Below are positions 23,196 through 31,923 of a DNA stretch of 42,173 bases, piece after piece. The position numbers and the translations under genes are program-made. The notes under the pieces are model-generated. The model ran no database searches. It saw nothing but the letters and a program-made list of their open reading frames with translations, and was not told the origin of the DNA. Source of the DNA: an uncultured Campylobacter sp. (GTDB lineage: Bacteria > Campylobacterota > Campylobacteria > Campylobacterales > Campylobacteraceae); assembly GCF_938045595.1 (NCBI RefSeq), contig NZ_CALIBB010000135.1, positions 1-42,173 on the forward strand, given 5' to 3'. Position 1 is the first letter of the stretch; the number at the start of each line of letters is the position of its first letter.

Positions 23196-26012
23196 CTACT
23201 TCAGCTCGCCCCAGCGCTTGGCGATGTTTAGGCTCGTCTTTAAAGGCACGTTTAGGCTCGCCGCACTTTGCATTATCTCCTGCGCGCGCTCGCCGAAGCT
23301 CTGCGCCGCCTCGTCCCGCACCTCGAAGATCAGCTCATCGTGGATCTGCAATATCAGCCGCGCCTCGCCGCTTAGCAGCGGCGAAATCTCAACCATCGCC
23401 TTTTTGATGATGTCGGCGGCGGAGCCTTGAAATTTCGTATTCACCGCCTCGCGCTCGTAACTCGCATAGACCATGTTGTTGCGCGCGTTTGCGAAGTCGA
23501 AGTAGCGCCTGCGCCCAAAAAGCGTGCTTACATAGCCGTCCGCTTTCGCATCCGATTTTATGCTCTGCAAAAATTCCTTGATCGTAGAAAACGCCGCGAA
23601 ATAGCGCTCGATATAGCCCTTCGCCTCGGCGCGCGCGATGCCTAGGCTGTCGCTTAGCTTGCCCGCGCCCATGCCGTAGATGAGGCCGAAATTTATGCTC
23701 TTTGCGATCGTGCGGTGCGCGGGCTGCGCGTCGCCGAAAATACTGATCGCCGTGCGCGCGTGAATGTCCTCATCCGCCCTAAACGCCGCCAAAAGCGCAG
23801 GATCGCGCGAAAAGTGCGCGAGCAGGCGCAGCTCGATCTGCGAGTAATCAAGCGAGATCAGCGAGTAGCCCCCCTCTGCTAGGAAGCAGTCCCGTACGTC
23901 CTTCGCAAAGGTGCCGCGCGCGGGGATATTTTGCAGGTTCGGATTTTTGCTCGCTAGCCGCCCGGTAGCCGTGCCGGTCTGCAAAAAATTCGATCTGACG
24001 CGGTTTTGCGGATCTGCAAGGGCAAGCTGTAGCAGCGGCTCGCAATAGGTGCTTTGCAGCTTAAACAGCTCGCGGTAGTCTAGAATTTTACCCACCGCAG
24101 GATGCAGCGCCGTAAGATCCTTTAACACGCTTTCGTCGGTGCTATAGCCCGTTTTCGTGCGCTTCGCCGCAGGAAGCCCAAGCCGTTCGAAAAGCACGGT
24201 GCCGAGCTGAGCGGGAGAGTTGATGTTAAACTGCTCGCCGCAAAGCTCGTAAATTTCATCCGTGAGCTCTCGCAGGGACTTTTCGTTGCGCCCGATAAGG
24301 CGCTTTATCATCTCCGCGTCTATCTTGATGCCGCACCTTTGCATCTGCCAAAGCACCCGCACGAATGGAAACTCAAGCTCCTGCGCGAGCTTAAAAAGCG
24401 CGGGCTCAAGTAGCCCCTTTAGCTTAAAATACAACCTCAGCGTCACCCACGCATCCTCGCTCGCATAGATCGTAGCGGCGTCCAGCTCCACGGAGGCGAA
24501 GGTCTCGCCCTTTTTGACGACGTCGCCGAAATGCACAGTCTCGTACCCAAGATACCGCGGCGAGATAGAGTCCATCCCCACGGCGTTTGCGGGATCAAGC
24601 AGCCACGCTAGCACCATCGTATCGGCAAAGTGCGCGGGCGGTTCGATATTAAAATTATTTTTCACGATCTCAAAATCGTATTTTAAATTTTGCCCCACGA
24701 CATATCCGCGAAACAGCGAGCCGATCGCAGCCTTTGCCGCGTCCGAAGAAATTTGAGCCGGAGCGCCCAAATAGCTATGCGCGAGCGGGACGTAGTAAGC
24801 GCACTCCTCGTTAAACGCAAACGAAAAGCCCACGATCTTGGCGCTTTTGCTATCGATGCTAGTAGTTTCCGTATCGAAGCTCACTAAGGTCTCGGCGCCC
24901 ACTCCCTCGCATAGCCTCGCAAGCTCTGCGGCATCGGTGATACAAATAGGTTCAAATGGCGTTTTAAAAGCGCTCTCGCAGCTTTGCCCGCCGCAAGAGG
25001 AGCCGCTAGGGATAGAATTTTGCCCGTCTAGCCCCCCTACAGCAGCGTCCAAGATAGAGCCGCCGCGAGACGGCTCTGCGCCCGTGCCCTTCCCGCCCGC
25101 GCCCAAAACGGAGCTTTTTGCGCCCGCGCTTTTGCCCTCGCTCCAAAGATCAAGTCCGTTCTGCTCCTGCAGGCTTAACGCCGAAAGAAGCCTATTTAGT
25201 GCGTAATCTTTTAAAATTTCGCGAATTTTAAAAAGCGGATTTTGCTGCGGAAATTTCGCATCCTCTAAAGGCGGGATTTCCAGCTCGTCGTAAAGCGTGG
25301 CCAGGCGCTTGCTTATGTAGGCGCTCTGCTTGCCTTCTATCAGATACTCGCGCTGTTTGTTTTGCGGCAGGCGGTCTAAATTTGAATAGATCCCATCGAG
25401 CGAGCCCCATTCATCTAAAAGCTTCTTCGCCCCCTTATCGCCGATGCCGCGCACGCCCGGGATATTATCGGCGCTGTCGCCGCAGATCGCTAAAAAATCC
25501 ACGATCTGCTCGGGATAGACGCCGTAGCGCTGCAAGCACTCGTCTCTTCCGTAAAGCATCTTTTTGCCGTGGCTGTAAATTTTAACGTTTTCTCCGATGA
25601 GCTGATACAGGTCCTTATCGGAGGTAACGATGTTGATTTTATGCGTGACGCCGTGCTTTTTAACGACACTTGCGATGAGATCGTCCGCCTCGTAGCCCTC
25701 GCGCCCGAGCGAGTAAAGCCCCATCTTTTCGATCATCTCGATGCAGACCGGTAGCTGCTGCAAAAGCGCGGGCGGCGGGGCTTGGCGGTTGGTTTTGTAA
25801 TTCGGATCGATATCTGAGCGGAAGGTCTTGCCCTTGCTATCCAGAGCGAAAATTATATAATCGCTCTTAAATTCCTTCGAAAGATTTGCGATGAAGCTCG
25901 CAAATCCGCTCACCATGCCGCTGGGTTTGCCGTCTTTGGTCTTTAGCCCGCTCATAGCATAGTAGAGCCTGAAAAAAAAGCCGAACGTATCGATGATCGT
26001 GATGGTCTGCAT
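23196..26012 (-). CDS. polA: DNA polymerase I
   Basis: Pol I fills gaps and removes RNA primers during replication and repair. The 938-residue protein has all three domains: an N-terminal 5' nuclease (about 1-285, with GYEADDLIASV and GDSADNIPGVRGIG), a proofreading 3'-5' exonuclease and the polymerase. The exonuclease appears active: FDTETTSI, NLKYDFEI and YASEDAWVT supply the metal-binding acids. Polymerase motifs A (LDYSQIELR), B (RTIAKSINFGLIYGMG) and C (QIHDELIFEV) are intact. A Gly/Ser-rich linker with several cysteines (about 285-345) separates the first two domains and looks disordered. It is transcribed alone, with a gene diverging upstream. Confidence 0.97.
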   Translation of the reverse strand: MQTITIIDTFGFFFRLYYAMSGLKTKDGKPSGMVSGFASFIANLSKEFKSDYIIFALDSKGKTFRSDIDPNYKTNRQAPPPALLQQLPVCIEMIEKMGLYSLGREGYEADDLIASVVKKHGVTHKINIVTSDKDLYQLIGENVKIYSHGKKMLYGRDECLQRYGVYPEQIVDFLAICGDSADNIPGVRGIGDKGAKKLLDEWGSLDGIYSNLDRLPQNKQREYLIEGKQSAYISKRLATLYDELEIPPLEDAKFPQQNPLFKIREILKDYALNRLLSALSLQEQNGLDLWSEGKSAGAKSSVLGAGGKGTGAEPSRGGSILDAAVGGLDGQNSIPSGSSCGGQSCESAFKTPFEPICITDAAELARLCEGVGAETLVSFDTETTSIDSKSAKIVGFSFAFNEECAYYVPLAHSYLGAPAQISSDAAKAAIGSLFRGYVVGQNLKYDFEIVKNNFNIEPPAHFADTMVLAWLLDPANAVGMDSISPRYLGYETVHFGDVVKKGETFASVELDAATIYASEDAWVTLRLYFKLKGLLEPALFKLAQELEFPFVRVLWQMQRCGIKIDAEMIKRLIGRNEKSLRELTDEIYELCGEQFNINSPAQLGTVLFERLGLPAAKRTKTGYSTDESVLKDLTALHPAVGKILDYRELFKLQSTYCEPLLQLALADPQNRVRSNFLQTGTATGRLASKNPNLQNIPARGTFAKDVRDCFLAEGGYSLISLDYSQIELRLLAHFSRDPALLAAFRADEDIHARTAISIFGDAQPAHRTIAKSINFGLIYGMGAGKLSDSLGIARAEAKGYIERYFAAFSTIKEFLQSIKSDAKADGYVSTLFGRRRYFDFANARNNMVYASYEREAVNTKFQGSAADIIKKAMVEISPLLSGEARLILQIHDELIFEVRDEAAQSFGERAQEIMQSAASLNVPLKTSLNIAKRWGELK

Positions 26013-26122
26013 AATGGTCCTCGGATTTAAAATTTTAACGCGTAGTGTATTAAAATTCGGCTAAATTTACAAATTCCGAATAGGACTTGACCTGCCTCAT
26101 TTCAAAATTTTAAAATTTGCTA

Positions 26123-26128
26123 TATAAT
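26123..26128 (+). promoter_or_regulatory. -10 box for the DUF2249-like operon
   Basis: TATAAT in TTTGCTATATAATCGCG, 29 bases before the ATG at 26157. AAAAAGGA just ahead of that ATG is the ribosome site. Confidence 0.55.
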
Positions 26129-26156
26129 CGCGCGAAATTTTAAAAAAGGATCAAGT

Positions 26157-26501
26157 ATGGATTTTTTCACAGACTGGCAGGAGTTCGACGCAGCGGGCGC
26201 TACGGTGAAATTTTATAAAAAATCGCAAGGCGGCGTGGAGTACATCGGCTTTGATTCGCGCAAATGCGTCCCGCCCGAGCCGATGGTAAATGCGCTGGTG
26301 GCGTTAAATTTCGTAAAAGACGAAACCAAAAAGGTCGTCATGGTCAATCATAAATTCCCAATGGGGCTGATCCCAAAAATCGAGTCTAAATTTGACATTG
26401 CCCGCGAGGATCTGGACGGCGACGCGGTCAAGCTCACCATCAGCCTAAAACCCGGCGCGGTCAATGAGGGCTTCGATACCGACGCGAAGTGCCACGGCTA
26501 A
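26157..26501 (+). CDS. Small DUF2249-like protein
   Basis: A 114-residue soluble protein. The stretch from PPEPMVNALVALNFVKD through VVMVNHKFPMGLIPKIESKF resembles the DUF2249 pattern, in which a small alpha/beta domain carries a 'dH.P.pL...L' motif. The similarity is by eye and moderate. DUF2249 proteins often lie beside NnrS-like membrane proteins and DUF59 proteins in gene sets tied to nitric oxide or anaerobic respiration; here exactly such genes follow. One Cys (CVPPEP) precedes the domain and a CHG ends the protein. Function unknown. Confidence 0.65.
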   Translation: MDFFTDWQEFDAAGATVKFYKKSQGGVEYIGFDSRKCVPPEPMVNALVALNFVKDETKKVVMVNHKFPMGLIPKIESKFDIAREDLDGDAVKLTISLKPGAVNEGFDTDAKCHG

Positions 26502-26518
26502 AGGGCTTTAAAATTTAG

Positions 26519-27694
26519 ATGAATATCACGACTTTTTCGCCGCCGTTTCGCATCGTAGGCGGCTATTTCATCTGCGGCTTTATCTTTTTGCTACTAAGCG
26601 CGGCGAGCTTTTTAAAGGCCGATTTCGGCGCGATCCAGGCGCCGCAGACGGCGAGCTTTTTTCACGTATTTTTGCTGGGATTTGTAATCAGCATAATCAT
26701 TGGGGCACTCTATCAGCTCACCTCCGTCATCATCCAAAAGGAATTTTTCACCGTCAAATTTGCATTTTTAAACCTCCTCGTCTACGCTGCGGGCGTGGCG
26801 CTGCTAAGCGCGGGATTGCTGCTTTCAAGCATCCATTTGATGCACGCAGGCGGCGCCGTTTTGCTGCTTAGCCTATTTTATTTTACGATCTGCTACGCGC
26901 TAAGCTTCATCGGCACGCCCAAATGGAGCTTCCCCGCCGTTGCGCTTGCGATCTCGGCTGCGTTTTTGGCGGTAGGGATCAGCCTTGGCTTCGCGCTCGT
27001 GCTAGCGCTTAGCGGCGTGGAGGTTTTCGGAGTATATTTTTCAGAAATTTTATCCTATCACATATACTTCGTGCTGGGCTTTGTGTTTTTCGTCATCGTA
27101 GGCGCTGCGTGCGTGCTGCTGCCGATGTTTAGCCTAGCGCACGATCTAAGCTTCGCGCTAGCAAAAGCTTCACTGGCGCTGTATCTGCTCGCGGGGCTGT
27201 TTTTACTAAAAGGCTTTGGAATTTTCATCGCCTTTGCCGCGCTTGCGAGCTTTGCGGCTCAGGCGATCTATATCCTAGCCAGGCGGGTGCGAAAAGCGAT
27301 CGATTATTGGAATTTAAACGTCTACATCTCGCTAGCGGCTTTGGGATTTAGCGGCGCATTTTGGCTCATGGGTCGCGCGGATGCGGCGGCGTTTTGGCTG
27401 CTATACGGCTTTTTGTTCGCCTTCATCGTCGCGCACATTTATAAAATCGCGCCCTTTCTCATCTGGTATCACTACGTCTCGCCCTTCGTCGGCAAGCGCA
27501 AAATCCCTATGCTTGAGGATATGATAATCAAAAAGATCGCCTACGCAGCCTGCGTGCCGAACGTCTTAGCGCTTGCGTGCGCGGGCTTCGGAGCGCTAAC
27601 GCCTGCGGTGATCTTGCAAGCGGTAAGCATAATTTTGGTGCTAATCAACACCGTAAATATCTTTAACTACATAAAATTCGGAGAGGAAAAATGA
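26519..27694 (+). CDS. Polytopic membrane protein, heme-copper oxidase subunit I/NnrS-like
   Basis: A 391-residue protein with about eleven to twelve transmembrane helices. Histidines stand at places reminiscent of heme-copper oxidase subunit I or NnrS-like proteins: FFHVFLLGFVISIIIGALYQ (H49), SIHLMHAGG (H106, H109), LSYHIYFVLGFVFF (H181), then FIVAHIYKIAPFLIWYHYV (H306, H318). The pattern His-x3-LGF-x-Gly-x4-LLPM is the resemblance I rely on. Members are linked to heme or NO biology, but no function is proven for this form. It is flanked by a DUF2249-like and a DUF59 gene, overlapping the latter by four bases, so the three are one operon. Confidence 0.7.
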   Translation: MNITTFSPPFRIVGGYFICGFIFLLLSAASFLKADFGAIQAPQTASFFHVFLLGFVISIIIGALYQLTSVIIQKEFFTVKFAFLNLLVYAAGVALLSAGLLLSSIHLMHAGGAVLLLSLFYFTICYALSFIGTPKWSFPAVALAISAAFLAVGISLGFALVLALSGVEVFGVYFSEILSYHIYFVLGFVFFVIVGAACVLLPMFSLAHDLSFALAKASLALYLLAGLFLLKGFGIFIAFAALASFAAQAIYILARRVRKAIDYWNLNVYISLAALGFSGAFWLMGRADAAAFWLLYGFLFAFIVAHIYKIAPFLIWYHYVSPFVGKRKIPMLEDMIIKKIAYAACVPNVLALACAGFGALTPAVILQAVSIILVLINTVNIFNYIKFGEEK

Positions 27695-27996
27695 AAGTAA
27701 CGAAGGAGCAAGTTTACGACGCGCTTCGCGCCGTGGTGGACCCTGAGGTGGGCTTTGACGTCGTGTCGCTAGGACTCATCTACGACGTAGCGGTAGATGA
27801 GGCGAACAACGCCAAAGTAACGATGACGCTATCGACTCAGTCGTGCCCGCTGCATGAGATGATGGTGGAATGGGTGCGCGCGGGTGCCGAGAGCGTGGAT
27901 GGTATCGGTGAGGTGGAGATCGATCTCGTCTTTGAGCCGATGTGGAATATCGACATGGCGGAGGATCACGTCAAAGAGGCTCTGGGGCGTTTTTAG
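27691..27996 (+). CDS. DUF59/MIP18-family metal-sulfur cluster assembly protein
   Basis: A 101-residue protein of the DUF59 family (PaaD, SufT and MIP18 relatives), which helps insert Fe-S clusters into targets. It matches the family throughout: AVVDPEVGFDVVSLGLIYDV (14-33), the conserved cysteine C52 in STQSCPLHEMM, and VFEPMWNIDMAED near the end. It starts within the last codons of the membrane protein gene (ATGA overlap), so it probably matures a partner from the same operon or the wider respiratory chain. The last gene before a long gene-free stretch. Confidence 0.9.
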   Translation: MKVTKEQVYDALRAVVDPEVGFDVVSLGLIYDVAVDEANNAKVTMTLSTQSCPLHEMMVEWVRAGAESVDGIGEVEIDLVFEPMWNIDMAEDHVKEALGRF

Positions 27997-28877
27997 AGCT
28001 CGCACGAAGGATATTTGCGGATTGCCCAGAACGCTGCACTCGTCGTCGGGCGCTTCTGCATATCGCCTCGGACGCTGCACGGATTGTCGGGGTGCTTTTC
28101 TGCGAATCGTCCGAAGCGCCGCGTAAAAAGCCAAAGTGCTGTGTGGATCGCCCAGTGCTACACTAAATTCTGAAGCGATGCGTGGATCACTGGGATATTG
28201 CACGAAATTCTGGAGCGCTGCGTAGATAGCTGGGCATCCATGCTGCAGCGCGACTCTCGCCGCCGTTTTAAATTTGAGCGATTTAAAATTTAACTCAATT
28301 AAATTTCGCACCGTCGTTTGATTATCGCTTAGTTATAAATTTGCACGATCTAAAATTTGACCGCATAACCGCGATTTGGCGAGCGTCATCAAACGATTTG
28401 TGTTTGCAAAATACCGTGCGGCGCAATATTTTAAATTTAATTGCGCCGCCTGTGCCTCTGCCTGCATCTAGTTAGCTCGCCTGCTTTCCCGTCTGTGCGC
28501 CTACGCACCAACCCGCTCACCATCTACTTTCCTTTTTTCCAAAACGCAAAACGCCGCCCCGTAAGGCGCGAATCGCAGTTTAAATTTAGCCGTAATAGCC
28601 GCAAATAGCGCTGCGAAATATTGTAAACTGCGCAATGAAATTTTAAAACTATGGAATTTAGCCGCTCTGTCTATGAGCACAACTAGCAGATCGCGACAGG
28701 CGTTAAATTTCAAACCAAAAGATAAAGCAAAACCCCTCTTTGCAATTATTCTGCGTAATCGCTCCGATTTATATTTGCATGTTTGATTAAAATTTTCGCA
28801 AAGAGGCGCAACGCGGCTAAATAAAATTTAAAGCAGCTCTGCAAATACGGGGCAAGTAGTTAAATTTAAGACTAAAT
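27997..28877. other. Long convergent intergenic region
   Basis: About 880 bases between the ends of the DUF59 gene and ppx. The frames present (27829-28311 and 28501-28713, minus) have no credible start, composition or domain. Contents: a degenerate tandem repeat at about 28032-28250, a ten-pair perfect hairpin (GCGGCGCAAT with ATTGCGCCGC, 28418-28449), and a nine-base inverted repeat CCTCTTTGC/GCAAAGAGG (28735-28743 and 28798-28806). It may be a graveyard of decayed sequence or hold a non-coding RNA. Confidence 0.5.
28032..28250 (+). repeat. Degenerate tandem repeat, period about 40 bases
   Basis: Units begin with a GCGCTGCGTGGATCG-like word. The best preserved are 28136-28174 (39 bases), 28175-28214 (40 bases) and a partial unit from 28215; units two and three share TGCGTRGAT and a CTGGG word, units one and two share AAATTCTG. 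Earlier, more worn units start near 28032 and 28072. Units differ at many positions, so the array is old. Confidence 0.55.
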
Positions 28878-30320
28878 TTAGACGAAATTTACGGCGAAAA
28901 TCGCAGGTTTCGCGAGCTTTTTAAGGCTTCCTTTAAGCATTATCAAATTATCGGCACCGGAGATTTTAAGAGTGGAATTTTCAAAGCTAAATTCTAAATT
29001 TTTCAGCGCGTTTTCGCTTAGGAGGCGTGCAAGCTCCAAAATATAGCTGAGCCACGCAAGCTTGGCGGCATCGGGCAAAATCGCGCTCAAAGGCGCGAAC
29101 GTAGCGCCCAGCTCGCGCTTGCCGTGCATCGAGATGATCGCGGCTATGAGCGCCTTTTCTTTGTGCGTCGTGCGGTAGTTCAGCCCGCCGAGCACCATAT
29201 CTGCGCTAGTTTCATGCTTGGCGTAAAAGCCGATCGCCCGCCCGATCTCGCAAAGCGATGCTGCGGTCTCCAAAATTTTAATATATTTTTCGCCCAAGCC
29301 GTGTAGAGGCGATAGCGCGCAAAACAACGCCTTTGCGAACTTCGGAGCCTCGCTAGGCTCGGAAGCGAAGCGATCTTTGAGGCTTCTTAGGCTCGGATTA
29401 AAGCCTCTAGGTAGGTTTGCGCCGCGCAGAATTGAGCTTAAAAACGCCCCCTCTCGCACTCCCACGCCGCTTGTGATGATCTTTTTCGCCCCCAGGCGCC
29501 TTACGATCTTATCAAAGATGATGGCGCCTTCTCTGATCGTGTCGTAGCGGTCTTTTTTGATCGGGAATTTCGCCAAATCAAGCGTCTTTGCACTCATCAG
29601 CTTGGCAAAAAACGGCGCGTATTTTTCGTAATCGTAGCTGAAATTATGCACTATCTTTAGCGGATGGTTTTGCAGGCTCATCACGGCGCCGGAGAGCGCT
29701 CGCGCAGAGCCGCCCATTACGATTAAATTTTGCGTGCGAAACTCGGCGCCTACCTGCGAGATCGCGCTATTTATGTATTTCTCCAGCCCCTTTGTGTCGC
29801 CGCGGTCGAAAAACAGCTCCTTTAGCCGCACCGTGCCTAAATTTAGAGAAATTTTATTTTCTATCCTACCGTTTTTGATGTAAGCAAGCTCGGTCGAGCC
29901 GCCGCCGATGTCAAGCGTAACGCCCTCGGAAAAGTCGCTAAGCAAATTCTGCGCCGCATAAGCCCCTAGATACGCCTCCATCTGCCCGTCTATCTTGCGG
30001 ATCGTAATGCCCGTTTGCTTGCGGACGAGATTTATAAACTCGCTCCCATTTGGCGCATCGCGAAGCGCGGAGGTACCGATACAAAGCACGCGCTTGACCT
30101 TATAATTGCATACGAGGGTTTTAAATTTTTTAAACGCCAGCAGGCATTTTTGCATCGCTTCGGTGGTTAAAATTCCGCCGTTTTCGTAAGCTCCTTCGCC
30201 TAGGCGGATCTTGATCTTGTGCTCGGCCAAAATGAAAAATCCGAGCCTGCTCGTGCGCTCGAAAATCACGGCTCTGGCGGAATTTGAGCCCAGATCTATG
30301 ACTGCGACGCGCTTGGGCAT
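28878..30320 (-). CDS. ppx: Ppx/GppA family phosphatase
   Basis: A 480-residue ASKHA-fold phosphatase of the exopolyphosphatase/pppGpp phosphatase family. It shows VAVIDLGSNSARAVIFE at the N-terminus, LDIGGGSTELAYI for the second phosphate site and NLGTVRLKE, followed by an HD-like C-terminal half. Such enzymes remove phosphate from polyphosphate ends or from pppGpp; sequence alone does not choose. It starts directly after the ferredoxin gene with no gap. The ferredoxin-ppx pairing matches the C. jejuni order I recall. Confidence 0.9.
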   Translation of the reverse strand: MPKRVAVIDLGSNSARAVIFERTSRLGFFILAEHKIKIRLGEGAYENGGILTTEAMQKCLLAFKKFKTLVCNYKVKRVLCIGTSALRDAPNGSEFINLVRKQTGITIRKIDGQMEAYLGAYAAQNLLSDFSEGVTLDIGGGSTELAYIKNGRIENKISLNLGTVRLKELFFDRGDTKGLEKYINSAISQVGAEFRTQNLIVMGGSARALSGAVMSLQNHPLKIVHNFSYDYEKYAPFFAKLMSAKTLDLAKFPIKKDRYDTIREGAIIFDKIVRRLGAKKIITSGVGVREGAFLSSILRGANLPRGFNPSLRSLKDRFASEPSEAPKFAKALFCALSPLHGLGEKYIKILETAASLCEIGRAIGFYAKHETSADMVLGGLNYRTTHKEKALIAAIISMHGKRELGATFAPLSAILPDAAKLAWLSYILELARLLSENALKNLEFSFENSTLKISGADNLIMLKGSLKKLAKPAIFAVNFV

Positions 30321-30566
30321 TTAAATTTCCATATGGACGTGTTTGTATTTCAGCTCGTCCGCCGTCTCGATATTATCGGGATCGGTGATGATACACTCGA
30401 CCGGGCAAACCACGATGCAAGCAGGCTCGGAGTAATCATCTACGCACTCGCAACATCGATCGGCGTCTATGATGTATATCGGCTCATCCTCAAAAATCGC
30501 TTCATTAGGGCATTCCTCGCGGCAAGCGTCGCAACTGATGCATTCTTTTGTAATCAACAATGACAT
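30321..30566 (-). CDS. 2[4Fe-4S] ferredoxin (YfhL type)
   Basis: An 81-residue cytoplasmic ferredoxin. The first cluster motif is C9-x2-C12-x2-C15-x3-C19 (CISCDACREECP). The second has the YfhL-type insertion, C38-x2-C41-x8-C50-x3-C54, with extra cysteines at 39 and 58. It carries electrons to partners not visible here. It sits between the sensor kinase (49 bases upstream) and ppx, corresponding to fdxB in the C. jejuni order I recall. Confidence 0.93.
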   Translation of the reverse strand: MSLLITKECISCDACREECPNEAIFEDEPIYIIDADRCCECVDDYSEPACIVVCPVECIITDPDNIETADELKYKHVHMEI

Positions 30567-30615
30567 ATAATTTTACCTTACGAAAAAATTTATGGCGTTT
30601 ATACCATAAAAAGCT

Positions 30616-31923
30616 TCATTTTGTTTTAAAATAGCGGAATTTCGGGCTATTTCTTAAATTTTTTAGCGGAAGTTTGAAAATCGCGACGATTAGCGAGCGC
30701 CCTTTGTCGTTTTTAAGATCTACTTGCGCGCCCATCGCTTGAGCAGCATTTTTGGCTAAAAATAGCCCGAGCCCGGCTCCCGGTTTGCCGCCGTAGCGCT
30801 TAAAAGGGGCAAAATAATCGATCTCTTCGTTAAGCGGCTCGCCTTTGTTTGCGACCCGCACTATGAAATTTCCGTCCGAAATTTCGCTCTCGATCAGTAC
30901 TTTTTCGCCGTCCGGAGAAAATTTTATGGCGTTTTGGATAAAATTTTGAATCACGTGCATAAAGAGACTTTTCTGCACCGAAATGTCAAGCTGTTCAGGC
31001 TTAAGATCCATCGTCAAGTCCTTGCCCGCCGTACGCGCTAAAATTTTAAAGCCTACGCATAGCTCCCGCAGATACGCGATCATATCGGTCTGCTCGGGCG
31101 CCTCAAACTGCGCCCCCTCCTGCCGTCCAATCTCCAGAATGGAGCTGATCATCTTATTCATACTATCGATCGAATCATTATTGTTTTTAAGCGCCTCGAT
31201 ATATTTCTCGCTCTCGCGCGGCTTGATGAGGGTAACTTCGTTTTTGGTTTTCATCACCGCAAGCGGAGTTTTAAGCTCGTGTGCGATGCCGATAAAAAGC
31301 TCTTTTTGATACAAAATGAAAGTCTCGATACGCTCAAGTAGGCGGTTAATGCTGTTTGAAAGCATATTAAACTCGCTCGGGATTTCGGCCCCGTCAATCG
31401 GCTTTAGAAATTTTTCATCCACCGAAGCGAGCCTTTGGCTGATCAGCTTAATCGGCATCAGCAGCATGCGCGAGAGAAACATCGCGTAAAACACCACCAA
31501 AAATATCATAGTCAAATTTACTAAAATGATGTCGATGAGTATTTGATTTACGATGTTTGCATAGACGCTCACGTCTGCTTTGATGCTTAAAATTTTATCC
31601 TTACCATAAGGATAGTGCAGCTGTAAATAGCTCCTACCGCCCTCGGAGCTTTCGATAAATTTAGGCTTATTCAGCCCTCCCTTTTCGATGATTTTGCTCT
31701 CGTATTCGCCCGGCGTATTTTGCAAAAAAGATGAAATTTTATCCGGTGGCACGGAGGCATCCACGATTTTTTGCGCTCTTTGGATTAAATTTTGAACGGG
31801 AGTTTCAAAGATGGTAATTCTCATATAATTATAGAGCATTACCGAAAAAATGACAATTAGCATCAACGAAGCGGATGCTAATTGTATTACAAAGCGGACT
31901 CTTAGGCTTTTTGTGGAAAGCAA
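30616..31923 (-). CDS. Sensor histidine kinase, partner of the CosR-type regulator
   Basis: A 435-residue membrane histidine kinase. It has two transmembrane helices (about 12-32 and 127-150) around a sensor domain of about 95 residues outside the membrane, a HAMP-like stretch (MPIKLISQRLASVDEKF), the phospho-accepting His215 in IAHELKTPL, an N-box (FIQNAIKFSPDG) and the G-box GAGLGLFLAKNAAQ. All catalytic parts are intact. It overlaps the regulator gene by 22 bases, so the two are made together and are almost surely a cognate pair. The signal sensed is unknown. Confidence 0.92.
   Translation of the reverse strand: MLSTKSLRVRFVIQLASASLMLIVIFSVMLYNYMRITIFETPVQNLIQRAQKIVDASVPPDKISSFLQNTPGEYESKIIEKGGLNKPKFIESSEGGRSYLQLHYPYGKDKILSIKADVSVYANIVNQILIDIILVNLTMIFLVVFYAMFLSRMLLMPIKLISQRLASVDEKFLKPIDGAEIPSEFNMLSNSINRLLERIETFILYQKELFIGIAHELKTPLAVMKTKNEVTLIKPRESEKYIEALKNNNDSIDSMNKMISSILEIGRQEGAQFEAPEQTDMIAYLRELCVGFKILARTAGKDLTMDLKPEQLDISVQKSLFMHVIQNFIQNAIKFSPDGEKVLIESEISDGNFIVRVANKGEPLNEEIDYFAPFKRYGGKPGAGLGLFLAKNAAQAMGAQVDLKNDKGRSLIVAIFKLPLKNLRNSPKFRYFKTK

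Noticed and set aside
28032..28250. CRISPR array
   Set aside because: The units are degenerate throughout, with no constant repeat and unique spacer pattern, and no cas genes are in the window.
27829..28311. 160-codon minus-strand frame overlapping the DUF59 gene
   Set aside because: It runs antisense through a real gene and the degenerate repeat, with no start signal or recognisable domain.
28501..28713. 70-codon minus-strand frame near 28.6 kb
   Set aside because: No ribosome site or family resemblance; composition fits shadow coding.
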